Assembly: GCA_905250125.1 (NCBI GenBank)
Contig: CAJNOL010000305.1
Coordinates: 63,774-127,773, forward strand
From: Rotaria sordida
Taxonomy: Eukaryota; Rotifera; Eurotatoria; Philodinida; Philodinidae
Length of the DNA stretch: 64,000 nucleotides
Reading direction: 5' to 3'
Shown here in pieces: positions 50,394 to 62,737 of the stretch. The notes under the pieces are model-generated. The model worked only from the letters and a program-made list of their open reading frames with translations, did no database searches and was not told the DNA's origin. The position numbers were made by a program, and so were the translations under genes. How positions within the stretch are numbered: position 1 is the stretch's first letter; the number at the start of each line of letters is the position of its first letter.

Positions 50394-51069
50394 CTCGTTT
50401 AGCCTTCGAGAGTAGTACTTATTGAACCTATGAACAAATCATAAGTATTTTTCATGTTGAAATAAAGAGATTTAGTTCATTATCAAATAATGAGTTGAAA
50501 ATAATTAAAAAAACCTATGATTCATAACGTCTTGATCGTTGTGAAATTCATTAATTTATTAGTTTCTTACCATGACAGTAAAAATCAATACTTCATAATT
50601 TGAACAAATTCTACTCAAGAATTTGATTAATTTTTTAGCTGAAATTTATGAATCTTTTTTTCTATTAAATAAATTTTCAAGATCTTTAAAGTTGACAAGC
50701 CTGGAATTCTAGTGCAACAATAATTTTAAAAAATCAATAAATATAATATTACTGAATTGATTCTACATAGTGAATGGCGTATTATTTTATATAAAAATAA
50801 CGATCATTCAATGATAAAATTTTTTTTCTTTATTTTTGTTTATATAGAAATGACTAATCGATATGAAAGACACGATTAAAGTCTAACCGGCTATTAATGG
50901 ATCATTACTGATAGCAATAACGATATAAAATAAGCTTTAATATAATGTCAGAGATAATATCATGATTTTTTTTTATGGCATACTTCACTGGTGGAGATGA
51001 CCTGAAATTATTACCTATTTATTATTTTGCATTTCATTGTGTTTTTGAGTGCATCAATCGATTATAAAA
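50394..51069. other. Upstream region of the GPCR gene
   Basis: About 0.7 kb of AT-rich sequence without recognised features. It presumably holds the promoter and 5'UTR of the receptor. Confidence 0.5.
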
Positions 51070-52355
51070 ATGACATTGAACAATACATATAATCTTGTAT
51101 GTACTAAAGAAGATAAAGATTTTGTATTAATTATTCGATTAATTGTTGGAGGATGGTCATCTGTTGTTACATGTATATTTGGTTTATTAGGTAATACATT
51201 TTCAATAATTGTATTAGCAAATAAACGTATGAAAGTATTATCAACTAATATATATTTAATTGCATTAGCAGCTGTAAATCTTCTTTGGCTTATTTTATTC
51301 TTTATATTTTACGCACTTCGTTTAACTATTATTATTCCGTATTTTATTTCAAAAAATCAAGAAAATGTACACAGTTTCTATAATGAAATGTACCATCAGT
51401 GAGTTTTATGCACGATTTAATTATGTCCTTGCTTTATATATATATTTATAGGTTATCACCATACACCATTCCATTAATGTATACTCTTCAATTATGTATA
51501 ACTTATTATACAGTAGCTGTTTCTGTTGATCGTTATTTATATGTTTCAATGGGTTTAAATGCTAGTCAATATTGTACCATACGAAACGCTTTACGTATTA
51601 TATTATTATTAACAATAGTTGCAATTAGTTTTATGATACCACATTGGTTTGAATTTCGTGTTATTACACAAATCGATACTGCGAATCGAACTTCTTATAT
51701 AAAATCATGTAAGTACAAAACTTACATCTTTTTTTTTGTTGTTTTTATTATTATTTTAATTTAATCAAACTTTACAGATACATCTATTGGTCAACTAAAA
51801 ATGTTTCGTGAAATAGTTAAAATTTATATTTTTATACCAATTGTATATGTTATACCATTTCTTACATTAATATTTATAAATATTTTAACAGTTCGTCGAC
51901 TTATACAATATCATGATGAACATCGTCGTTTATTATCAATATCAGTGCGACAAATAGCACACTTAAGAACAAATTTTAATTATTCTCGACGACATCGTCA
52001 TGTAACAGTTATGCTTATAGCAGTTGTACTTTTATTTCTTTTATGTCGTTTTCCAATGCTTATTAATCATATTTATGAAGCTCGATATCCAACAACAGAT
52101 AATTATATATCAAAAGAAAATCTTTATTTTCGATGTCGAATTCAACATATATTGAATATATTTGCTAATTTTATGCAAATAATTAATTCTAATGGAAATT
52201 TAATTATTTATTTACTTTGTTTTCAACATTTTCGTGAAACATCAAAAGAATTATTTGAAAAATTATTAACCTATATGGGAATACAATCAAATGACAATTT
52301 ATCATCAGTGACGCAGACACGTTCAAGAGGAAGTACACTTTTAACAGCTATGTAA
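51070..52355 (+). CDS. Rhodopsin-like GPCR, FMRFamide-receptor-like
   Basis: Three exons (51070-51398, 51452-51708, 51778-52355), 387 residues, seven hydrophobic segments. TM1 has GLLGNTFSIIVLAN (conserved GN). TM2 reads LIALAAVNLLWL, with Asn in place of the usual Asp. The TM3 end is VSVDRYLYVS (DRY). TM5 IFIPIVYVIPFLTLIFINIL is followed by a basic third loop (RRHRHVTVMLIAVVLLFLLC), and TM6 has CRFP. TM7 is NSNGNLIIYLLCFQ, an NSxxNxxIY version of NPxxY seen in FMRFamide-type and related protostome peptide receptors. The usual disulfide Cys just before TM3 is not at the standard spacing. An N-glycosylation site (NNT) lies near the N-terminus. An earlier in-frame frame opening at 51049 adds seven residues. 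The ligand cannot be predicted. Confidence 0.88.
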
Positions 52356-54030
52356 ACAAAACAAATTTATTATTAATTAAATCTGCACTAAAAATCTTTC
52401 AAATAAAAAAACATTTAGGACATAAAATTAATTTTGTTTTTGTTTCATTAGAATGTTTAAAAAAAGTTGTTTCAGCTGCTCTTTGATGTTGTTTGTTACG
52501 TTAATCAAAATAATAAATTAATACTTGAAAACATTCACTTAATGTTTTGATTAAACATTTCAGTGTAGGACTGTCGAATCTTTGCCGATGTTTTTCTTGT
52601 TAAGAGAATGATCATTTATAGTAATTCAATAGAAACAATATTCAAACCCATATTCTATTCTATATAGAACTCAAAGATCTCTAAAAAATAATGTTTTATA
52701 ACCTTGAGAATAATTTTAAAAAATTCTCTTGATGTTAAATTGTAGTTTGAACTTCAATACGACTATTAACAATTTTAATTTTATCTGAGAGAACATAGTG
52801 ATTAACTAAGGTCAAAAGATTCATTTTTTTTGATACCAAAAATACTTGATTTTGATCTCGAATTATAAAATCTTTGCTCAATTATCACATATAAATGGTA
52901 TAGATGGAAAAATATTATACAAAAACTTAATGTTAGCCGTACAATCTGTTTACTGTCTTTCACCGAGACAAGAAGAGTCCTATGCAAATAACGTCTTTTA
53001 TGAAAGCCTTGAAAGTATGATGGGAAAGAATTTGTTGAGAAATTTGAAAATGATATTTCTACAGAATTTTATTGTGGATAATTTTCTATTTTGAATGAAA
53101 CTTTTACAAGTGAAAATATGAAATTTTTTTCTCGAGGTGAGTTTAATTTTCACGATGTCATCTAGCATGAAAGATTGAAAACTTACACAATCTACAAATT
53201 AGACCAAAAATTCGATGGAACTATATTATACTTATAAAATAAAGATTGAATTTACTGAAAAGCTTGATTACTTTCTGCAAAAAGCCTATGTGTTTTTTGT
53301 AATATCTTGAATTTTTCTGACAAAATAGTTCAGAATTTTCTGATTTCAATGCAAAAATGTTTCTATTAGAAACAGTTATAATAAAAAAAAGAATTTTTTG
53401 AGAGTCTACGTTAATGTTTGCTACGCAGCAGATGGTTTGGAATTTGGTATAAATTTACCAACAAATCTCGTAGTTTGATTTTTATGTAAACGTCTATTGA
53501 AAGCGACAACAAATTTGCGCATATCGAACTGCAAAATAAAATTTATATTATGTCCACTAAATTTCAGTTATCTCAAAATACTTTTGATTTGGATTAGAGT
53601 TTCATCCGATTCTTAGAAACAACGTCCTTCTATTTTGACCTCTTCACATCACTGCTGGATTTAATGCTCTAAACTATTATCGAATATAAATATTTGTTTC
53701 GCATAGAGATGAATAAATTAATATGAAATTTTAGATTTATTAACTTAAATGTTAATAAATCATTCATATTTATGATAAGGAAAGTAATTTATCTATCATA
53801 ATGTTTTCAAGTTCATTATGGTATTTTAGCGTTGATTGTTTATTTGAAATAATAAATAGTTTGATAATATTACAGATTGTAATAAAATATATATTGAATA
53901 GAAAATTAACATGATTATTATTTTTTTTTAACTTTATACAAGAAAACTTCAAAATTTGTATTATTGCCATAAAAAAATGCGTAGTTAATGTTTACACATT
54001 CAATTTTTGCAAACATATTTTTTCCTTATA
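52356..54030. other. Intergenic, nothing recognised
   Basis: About 1.7 kb downstream of the GPCR. Frames at 52846-53094 and 53770-53970 lack features and splice partners. Confidence 0.6.
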
Positions 54031-54838
54031 TAGAAAATAGATTTCACAGCAGCAATTAACATTTTATTAAGTATTTAGTAAATAAATAATACAGTAGAAA
54101 TTTATATACTTAATAAGAATTCGAACTTTCGAATTTTTTAGACATCATTTTCAAGAGAAACATAACGCATTTAGGATCGAATCAAAGAAAACGAAAAAAA
54201 AAATACTACATGTATATCTTCTATATGTCCTTGATCACTTTATGGCTCGTCAAGAAGAAGATTCTATGTAATCCAGAAGGACCACCACTATTCTTTCTTG
54301 ATTTTGAATTTAACTTTCTTCTTTCTATTTTGACCTTCTGGGAATATAATTAATGGAGTTGATCTAACCGCTGCATTGAAGTCTGGTTTTAAAGCCATAA
54401 TAGCTAAAGATTCCTTAATACTCAATCTATAAACAGAATTATCTTTATATAATATATTTCAATCCATGTAATTTATTCGATGTTTAAATTCCAATTCATG
54501 TTAAGCCAACATCGGTTTTAGATCGGACCGTTCAAATACGAAGAAGAAAAAAATTAAATTCAAGATCAAGAAAGAATAGTGGTAATCCTGAATCATATAG
54601 AATCTTCTTCTTGATGAGCCATAAAGTGATCAAGGACATATAGAAGATATACATGGAGTATTTTTTTTTCATTTTCTTTGATTCGATCCTAACTGCGTTA
54701 TGTTTCTCTTGAAAATGATGTCTAAAAAATTCGAAAGTTCGAATTCTTATTAAGTATATAAATTTCTACTGTATTATTTATTTACTAAATACTTAATAAA
54801 ATGTTAATTGCTGCTGTGAAGCCTATTTTATATACGTC
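54031..54838. mobile_element. Long-arm hairpin element, about 0.8 kb
   Basis: Inverted arms of roughly 290 bp (54031-54325 and about 54545-54838) at high identity, around a centre of about 220 bp. End sequence TTCACAGCAGCAATTAACAT, with shared blocks AATTCGAACTTTCGAATTTT and ATATGTCCTTGATCACTTTA. There is no open frame of note. The outer flanks (AAAATAG and its inverse) are also inverted, so the exact boundary and target duplication are uncertain. Superfamily not assigned. Confidence 0.8.
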
Positions 54839-55701
54839 CAAATGTTTGCCAATGAATTTTGACAATTATGTTTTTCTTAAGATGAGTTTTTTCTACGTTT
54901 TATTTATTTTACCTTCATCATAGAGCAAGTTAAGATTCTTATTACAAGAACGTATATCAAAAAATAATATATATTTCTTTTCGTACATTTGAAATGTATT
55001 ATTGATCAGTAAAGCCTCAAACTTTTTTTTATTTTTCATCTACGTATAGAAAGCTAACAGAAACCGATTACGATAAATTTAGCTTTTTTTCATTTGGATT
55101 CTGAGAATAAACTAATGAAGCCCTTAGAAAGAACGATTGTATTCGATAGATTGAAGTCCATGTTTATATGCTCATAGTTATTTTTAAAAAGCCTTCAAAT
55201 AAGTTCTGACAGTTCTCTTTCGCAGAGTAGTTTTATTGTATAGTAGTTAAATTGAAAACACATTAAATTCTCTTAAATTTATGCATAAAGTTTCATAGAC
55301 GATTTGTATAACATATATTTGTTTATTCTTTTTACTCTTAGAATTTATTCTATTGAATGAGTACTCGGAGAGAAGTCTCATTTCTTTTTTTTTTCATGTA
55401 TTACCGCTGCTTGAATGGTTGAATAAAATTGAAAAGAAAAACGAGACAGTCGTCAAATATACACTTGAGTCATCAAGTAAAAAAAAGAAAATGTCCCTTT
55501 TTTTTTCTTCCTTTTCTCTGTTGCTTTTTTTGAGTTAAAAAAAATGTAGACTTACAAAAAAGCAATGTAGTAACAATGATGAATTTTTTAATCTTGATTG
55601 TTTTATTTGTGTACCAAGCAATTTGAAGATAAAAAAATCTTATATTTTTATTCTATATGCAGCATTATATAGAAATTATATACTTCAATTTTCGATATTC
55701 T
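54839..55701. other. Upstream region of the fucosyltransferase
   Basis: AT-rich, with poly-T/A runs. The 61-codon frame at 55353-55538 is low complexity and not called. In-frame ATG 55657 lies 45 bp before the chosen start of the next gene. Confidence 0.5.
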
Positions 55702-56926
55702 ATGGTATATCCTAAAAGATTTTTATCTTTGTTATATAGTTGGAAACATAAAATTTTCCTGATTATGATTGTTTTTATATTTTGTTTTTATTTTTATCAA
55801 TCTCAATTATTTTACTATAAAAATTTTAATCAATCATTACCACTCATTCTACTTTATACGCATAATCATTCAATTAAAACACGAGATAATATTTGTAAAG
55901 GTACTCGAAATAAAGGACATGTTGTTAATTTTGAAAAATGTCCAAAAAAATGTGAATTTTCATGTCAAATAGAAGACTTTAAACAACGTTCACCACGTGC
56001 GGTACTTTTTTTCGGTGAAGATTTTTACTGGTCTTTTAATTTAACTGATCAAGATCGATTATCATTCAAACAAAGATGGATATTTTGGTCATGGGAAGCA
56101 CCTATCAATCATCCAGAATATACTCGATCTAAATTAACATTCAATTGGTTTGCTAATTTTTTTTTTGTTTTTGAAATTTATTTTTTCTTTATTATTTCAA
56201 TTTAGGACAATGACTTATCGACAAGATTCAGATATTGTACATTATTATGGTCGATATATTGCACGTAATTTATCATATACAATTCGTGATTATCAAACAA
56301 ATGATTTTTATTTATCAAGAAAAAATAATCAATCAACATTTGATGTAGATAATGAATTTAAAAATCGAAATAATAAAATTTTATGGATTGTATCCAATTG
56401 TAAAACTCGAACAAAACGACATAGAATAGCTGCTGAATTAAATAAATATTTTCCAATTGATCAATATGGTAAATGTTCATTATTAAATAATGAAAGAAAA
56501 TTAATATCATCAGAAGATTTTGAACAAAAACTTTTTAAATACAAGTTTTATTTAGCTTTTGAAAATGCAAATTGTCAAGATTATATTACTGAAAAGGCGT
56601 TTTATAATGCATTAGCACATGGAAGTATTCCCATTGTACTTGGATCAAATGAAAATAATTATAAAAATATTTTACCACCAAATTCATTTATTCATATTGA
56701 AAATTTTAAAGAATTAGCAGATCTTGCTGATGAACTAATGAATATAAGTAAAAATTTATATATATTCAAATCTTATCATCAATGGCGTATTAATTATCGA
56801 TTAATAGCATGGCCATCGAATTATTTTATTGATAATCTATTTTGTAATTTATGTATTAAATTATATGAAGATGAAAAACAAAAGAGTTATGAAAATTTTC
56901 ATCAATGGTTGAATAAATGCGAATAA
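55702..56926 (+). CDS. GT10-family alpha-1,3-fucosyltransferase
   Basis: Golgi type II membrane enzyme that transfers fucose from GDP-fucose to glycan GlcNAc. Two exons (55702-56147 and 56206-56926) give 388 residues; the upstream in-frame ATG at 55657 would give 403. A short basic cytosolic tail (MVYPKRF) is followed by a membrane anchor at about residues 18-36 (IFLIMIVFIFCFYFYQS) and a stem with Cys pairs (CPKKCEFSC). The splice restores the family motif NWTMTYRQDSD. The C-terminal GDP-fucose-binding segment is intact: FYLAFENANCQDYITEKAFY, then ALAHGSIPIVLG and PPNSFIHIENF. The last residues include NLCIKLYEDE and end NKCE. Whether it makes core alpha-1,3 or Lewis-type linkages is not decidable. 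Confidence 0.92.
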
Positions 56927-58378
56927 TTATTATTGAGATCAATAAAATTTAATAGAAGATAAAAAAGCAAAGTTCGTTTTTTTAATGAAGCAAATTACAA
57001 TACAGAAAAATTTTTTTAAAAAGAAATCTTATCAAAATAAATGAGATATGTTTTTAATTAGTTTCTCAAATAATATATATCGTTCTCCATTCGTAACTTA
57101 ATATGGTGATACAAAAGTTGAATTCTTGATGTTTGATCTCAACTTAAAGAAAAATATGTAATTTCAATTTTTTTACACAAAATATTTGTTAACATCAGAA
57201 ATCGAGTAAAACTGTTGCTCTTTTAAAATATGTCTTGCTACTAAATGAAATGTACTTTTTTATTAACTTCACAAGCCCATCGATTGTGTATCTCATCGCC
57301 AACACTCGCATCGATCCGAACATTACCAAGAAGAACATTCGTCGAAATGAACATCATCGAAATAGAGATCATCGACATGAAGTTTATCAAAAATGAAGAT
57401 CGCCGAATGCTTTTCAATCATCTATGTTTGTAAGCTTCATCTAGATCACTTAGCTTTCGACGATCATTGCTTACATTCACTCTTTTTGAATATTTATCAT
57501 ATCGAGTCGCACACATATACTACAGGTATCATCTCACAATATCGCCGATAAGTTCGGTTATTGAAATGAAGATCGCCGAAATGCAAATTATCAAATTTCT
57601 GCGATACGACTTTCGACAAAGAGCATAATGATCAAATTGACTTGAACGTTGATAACGAAGTCCATGAAGATAAAGCTACTGCTTGCTTTGAGAAAATTTT
57701 ACATTTGACATTTTCAAATAAGAGAATGCCGAAAAACAAATAATATAGACTAATTGATAACCATGTATTTAGACAAACTCATTTATCCATGTAAAAAGAT
57801 AATTGATTTAGTAGTTCTTAACAGAGTAGATGTATATCGTAACGTGTTTTTTTTTGTATCTTTTATTATATCGATCAAATTATATTATATTTATCTGTTG
57901 TCTTGAATTAAAATTAGTTAAGGAATATTCATATGTCTGTGAGTTCAACTACCATTGTACTCTCATAGTCTATATAATCTGCAATTTGCTTAGCAGAATA
58001 TTGAAGGATAAATTTACTATGTTCATCCTAGCAGTTATATTAAACTATTTAGCTTAGTTTCTCAATGAAAGATAATAAAAATATTCCTTCAATTATTTGA
58101 TAATATTCCAAAAAACAATATTATAATTCATGTGTTGATACAAATATAATATAAAGATAACAATCGAAAATTCTCACTAATAAGTATGCTTATCTCATTT
58201 GAATAAATGATATGAGTCCAAATAAACTATTGACAAAGATTTCTAAAGAGAAATACCAATGTCATTTATCCATGACCATGAATTCTTTCAAGATGTTTTC
58301 GTACTTGTGAAGAAAATTTCATTCTCATGAACAGTATCATCGTCATTTCTATTCTTCATTATCAGTTGTTCCATGAAT
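56927..58378. other. Intergenic with short GAAGATCGCCGA repeats
   Basis: About 1.45 kb. Between 57290 and 57605 short words built on ATGAAGATCGCCGAAATG, ATCATCGA and CGACGATC recur irregularly on both strands (for example 57393 and 57566). This area is richer in GC than its surroundings and may be part of a mobile element. No gene is recognised; frames at 57245-57433 and 57830-58057 are not supported. Confidence 0.5.
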
Positions 58379-58468
58379 TTATTGTTTATCTTTTAGATGA
58401 TGTGTTAAATGAATATGATTTGCATAACAACCAATACCAGCAAATGTACAATAACTAGGAATAATTAC
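58379..58468 (-). other. Possible orphan terminal exon
   Basis: After an acceptor-like TTTCTATAG the minus strand is open for 29 codons with coding-like composition (IPSYCTFAGIGCYANHIHLT) and then TAA. No upstream partner exon was found on the minus strand towards 59600, where a mariner relic lies. It could be the surviving end of a gene disrupted by that insertion, or chance. Confidence 0.3.
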
Positions 58469-58679
58469 CTATAGAAATAAAATATGATTTGATTATCTCA
58501 ATAAAAATTTCTTTACTTTCAAGTGAAAAATAAATCTCAAGCTTTATTTGTACCCTATAGAGTATCTTCATAATTATAATTTGCCTTTTTTCAATGGATT
58601 TTGTATTGAATACATCAAATGATTTTGAAGACGAGATTTCATTAGATTAGTCGATAAGGAATTTAATCATTAGTTAATT

Positions 58680-59575
58680 TTCGAACCTTTTTTTTGCATC
58701 AGCACGAATTCAATCAATTGAAGTTTTTTTATTGGTAACTTTGTCCTAGTCCGTCTGGCCACACAATTCGTCTCAGATTGAGTAATCGAGGGGATTAAGA
58801 TTGGGACTGTTCGGCAGCTATCGTAATGTTGGCCAAAAATTCCAGAAATGATGTTCGGAATATGTTGGAGCATGATAATCAGTGTGTGGCCGTGTTCCAT
58901 TTTGCTAAAATATGAATTCCTTTCCCATCAACTTCTGGCTATCATACAATGTGATTGGTAATATTTCATCAATATAACATTGATGGTTGATCGTATTTTC
59001 CTTGATAATCACAGGACGCGTTACGCCATGGCCACACGCTCCTAATCATACGAAGAGAAAATTTTGTTTTCCGACGGATTTCTTCATTTGCATCAGCTTG
59101 CTGACGAATCGAAGCCTATATTCTATGATTTTGACGGCTGTATACACTATTGATATTAAATTGTTTTTCGCCAAAAAGCAAGATTTTCCTGGATAAAGAT
59201 TTTGTGACATTTTTTCTAACCTAATATGTCAAACAAGAATCTTTTTTGCTTTTATGCATTCGTTAATTTCGAAGTAACATGTTCTACAAATGATTTGAAC
59301 CCAAATCACTTTTCATTATTCTCTCCATAGTTGACCTCGAGACATGATGCATTTTAGCGAATTGTCTTGTCGATGTTTTCTTTTTGATGTGAGGACGATG
59401 ATGATTCACTCAATGAATCACTCTTTTTGTTCAGTACTGATCTGTACTTATTGTTTTCAAATATATTGCACCTAATTCTTTAGATGTTTTGATCCATCTG
59501 TAGATCGTTGATTTTCCGATTTCACCAACAAGTCGTTTCAAAATCTATTGGTTACTTAATCGTTGTTCATATAAA
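58680..59575 (-). pseudogene. Decayed mariner-type transposase
   Basis: Minus-strand reading across several frames shows a Tc1/mariner transposase in N-to-C order: KSTIYRWIKTSKELGA (helix-turn-helix), RQFAKMHHVSRSTMERIMK, KSLSRKILLFGEKQFNIN (around the first catalytic Asp, damaged), DANEEIRRKTKFSLRMIRSV, ILAKWNTATH and the region matching the third acidic motif. Many stops and frameshifts are present, so it is long dead. It is a different family from the elements at 40.9 and 46.5 kb. Terminal repeats were not found. Confidence 0.75.
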
Positions 59576-59980
59576 CGCAGTATAACATTTTGTATGTGTT
59601 CATTTTTTATGTTTTTTTTTTGTAAAAGAAGAAACTATCTTCATTTACCACTTACTTAATTTTGTGAAGCAAAAACGAAGTTTCTGAACTATGTTTGCAC
59701 TACTCAAGCAAAGAAATGAAAGATATTCCATGCTTTATAGTTCACTCGTTAGTATAATTAGAGTATTAGTGAAGGGCCATTTCGTTTCTTTTTTTTTAGC
59801 CAAGTCAACGAGCGGACACGTTCAGTTGTCAATATAAACATTTGATCAATAGGATTGCTAATCTCTATTTTTCATGTTTTATGATCTCGTTTAACAAACA
59901 ATTTTCTGAAACTTTTGTTTGCAAATTAAAACCGACTTTTCTATCATGCAAGAGTTTATATTTATATAAATTGTTTAATC

Positions 59981-60489
59981 ATGTCCCTATATTTCAATTC
60001 AATAATGTCTAGTAAAAAGAAACAAGAAACTCGTGTTAGTCTCGATTCTTCTATATTAACAGTTAACAAAGAGGTAGGATATGTATTTTAATATTTATTA
60101 TTTAATCATATATTTTATTTTAGTCAACCACAGTTTCAAGTCGAAGTAGAACTGAAGCCGAAAAGCCAATGATAAAAACACGAAAACCTCCACCAGTTCT
60201 TCCAAAATTATTACCGTATACACCACCTGATGCACTTATGTTTCCTTTATTTAATGCTATTCAACGTAGAGCATGGATGCGAGCAAGAAGATTATCCCAT
60301 GAACTTATTTTATGTGATCCATTAAGACAAAATTATCGTGATCTTTATTATCAAATTAATCAAATCATTACACTTATTGAACGACGTGTTCAGCCGAAAG
60401 CAGCAATTATTAGTCGAGTAGCAACTGCAAGTAGAGCAACAACTGCAAGTAATAGTAACACTGATGAGGAAACAATAATTCAACGATAA
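59981..60489 (+). CDS. Small ERICH2-like protein
   Basis: Two exons (59981-60073 and 60124-60489), 152 residues; an in-frame ATG at 60005 would give 144. The basic N-terminus contains KKKQETRVSLD. The central block PPDALMFPLFNAIQRRAWMR, RARRLSHELILCDPLRQNY and RDLYYQINQIITLIE resembles the C-terminal helical domain of glutamate-rich protein 2 (ERICH2), where a short repeat-like unit reads AxxLCxxILxxxPxNxxxxxF. The tail is Ala/Thr/Ser-rich (RVATASRATTASNSNTDEE). The resemblance is from memory and modest. ERICH2 itself is poorly characterised; a ciliary link is only suggested by its expression in ciliated lineages. Confidence 0.65.
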
Positions 60490-61085
60490 ACATATTATAC
60501 AAAAAAATGTCAAATGTCATTCTTCTTTTAAAATAAAAAGAAAAGAAATCTTGGACTAAAAATGTTTGAAATTGTTATAAATAGAAATAAGATACCTGAT
60601 GTACAAATCAGAAACAATATAAGTATAAACTATATGATACAACAAGTTCATTCAGAAGAGTTAAAGTAGTGATCGTTTCGATCAACGGCTTATCAATAGG
60701 AGGAATTAAAATTTTTCTTTTACTATTAAAACAAGAGAGATTCATACAAACATGTTTTCACTATAAATGTAGACATAGTTGATGTGATTGTTGCACATAA
60801 ATAACTGAGACAAGCACATGTATCATTACTAGACACATAGAATTTGGGACAATATTGGAATGGTTGTAGATTTTAATTAAGACAATAGAAAACGATTAAA
60901 TAAAAATTCAAATATTCGTGCTTACACAAATAAGTTGCCTTCTAGTTTGTATTTATGTTATATATTTATAAAAATTTGTTAAAATAAACATTACAGAATC
61001 AATTGTTACAAAACTAGTAAATGAAAATGTCGTTATATCAGAAATTATCTCTATTGAAATATAATCGTGAATAGCAATTAATTGT

Positions 61086-61135
61086 GACGGTGGGTGTGGG
61101 TGAAGAGTAAATCTACATCCCACACCTACACCCTT
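61086..61135. repeat. Short palindromic GTGGGTG ... CACACCTACACCC repeat
   Basis: G-rich TGGGTGTGGGTGAAGAG is followed after about 12 nt by C-rich ATCCCACACCTACACCC, nearly self-complementary. A related copy, TGTGGGTGAAGAAAAGATCTACACC, is at about 43857, and a looser one is at 23590-23662. The arms contain TGTGGG, which I recall as the telomeric unit of the bdelloid Adineta vaga. Confidence 0.5.
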
Positions 61136-61849
61136 AGCGTTTCAGAATAAATAAAGGTTCCGAATATTGTACGATCGATAAGTAGTCAGATAATATATGA
61201 GATGCCATTATTTTTAAAATTAAAGTCAATATTGGTATGATTCGATTCGTCTTTTAACGAGGAATCCGGATATAGTCTTAGATTTTATTTTTGATCTTGT
61301 TTCAATGCAGTAAACTACCAAAAATCGTCTGTCAAAATCATGCTAAAAATTGTCTTCTTCGATTTTTCTGCTTAAAGTATTTTGAGTCTATCTTCCTGAA
61401 AGTAAAATCTTTTAAAAGCAAAAAATTTTTTTTATCAAAATACTTATAATTGAAAGCTCTACAAACGCTGAAAGTTTCATCGAATTCGATGGTTGTTTTT
61501 TATTGTTTGTCTCGATCTCCTATGGGATGGTTCATGCGAAAAATGGACTTTTTACCGTACTCAATTTCAAGAAACCTAAAGTAGCAGGACAAACTAAATA
61601 TATTGGCTAATAGACTAGAGCTAGTACCTCACTGTATAATAATCCGACACGCTCTCAAATTCTGCTTGGGTGAGAAATGTTGACCACAACGTGTCACTTT
61701 TTCACTATACGGAAATATAGGGTAAGTCTGTATTACCTACTTAGCAATAGAAACCCATTGAATCTGTGATTATTATATTCTTAAATAGATACTAGATATA
61801 TCTATTCAACACGACTAGAATTGATGGGTAAGTTACTTTATCAGAAAAG

Positions 61850-62144
61850 AAAATTGAATATCTTCATTACGGTTCGAGAAAACGAGTTGATTTTCTTACC
61901 AAAGATAGAGGCATGTTCACACTCCAAATTCGTATGGGCGAGATTAGTGAGAACCTATGGTGAGCATATTGTTTTTTTTTCCTATCTGTGAACAAGTAAA
62001 ATTTTCTTGTTGAGGTCAATAGTGATATTTAACAAAGATTCTCACTGACCTTGTTCTTATAAATTTAGAGTGTGAACATGCCTCTATCCTTGGTAAAAAA
62101 ATGAACCCGTTTGGTCGAGTTATAATGGAGATATTCAATTTTTA
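61850..62144. mobile_element. Hairpin element of about 295 bp
   Basis: Inverted arms 61850-61954 and 62037-62144 around a loop of about 80 bp. Shared blocks are AAATTGAATATCT, GATAGAGGCATGTTCACACT and AGTGAGAA in inverted order, about 80% identical by eye. No coding potential. It is similar in size and layout, but not in sequence, to the hairpins at 31207 and 45953. Confidence 0.75.
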
Positions 62145-62737
62145 GTGTGTCTTTTTCATGTCTTACTGGACACCCTACATAAATATTACTCCAAGAAAAA
62201 CAAACTGATGAAGACACCTGATAGACAGCAGGTAATAGTTGATGCATACCTTGTCACCTGAGTACATGTTTTTTACTTATGCATAATAACTGTTGATGAT
62301 ATTCTTTCTTTTATTTTTTATTTATGTCACCTGTCTCTATATTTTATGAGAATGAGAGAATTGTAAAATTTGGCAGATAGTGAAATACAAATTGTCTGGC
62401 AATTAAAAAAATCTATCTGTAAGAGTTCGCCAGACAATTTTCAGGCAAATATTCAAAATTTTTGCAAAAACGACTCAATAACTAGACAAAGCTATGACAT
62501 GCAAGCATTTCTTTATCGAAAACTATGATTAATTTATGTCAATTTTACACATTATTTCTAATAATGATTTATTTATTTTTCATATAAATATTTGACAAAT
62601 ATTATTGCAAGAAATATACATTAGTATCATTCCAGAAATATACAAAAAACAAGTGATATCTGAGAAACACTTACAAATATGACTTATAATTAATAAGATT
62701 CTATATACAATGAAAAAACAAAAAGGGTTTTTTTTTT

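Larger units (their letters stand above)
60490..62737. other. Intergenic with a telomere-like palindrome and a hairpin element
   Basis: About 2.2 kb between convergent genes (ERICH2-like and chimaerin). It contains the G-rich/C-rich palindromic patch at 61086-61135 and the hairpin at 61850-62144, both listed separately. The frame at 62065-62247 overlaps the hairpin and is rejected. Confidence 0.6.

Noticed and set aside
62065-62247. 60-codon minus-strand frame
   Set aside because: It coincides with the right arm of the hairpin at 61850-62144.
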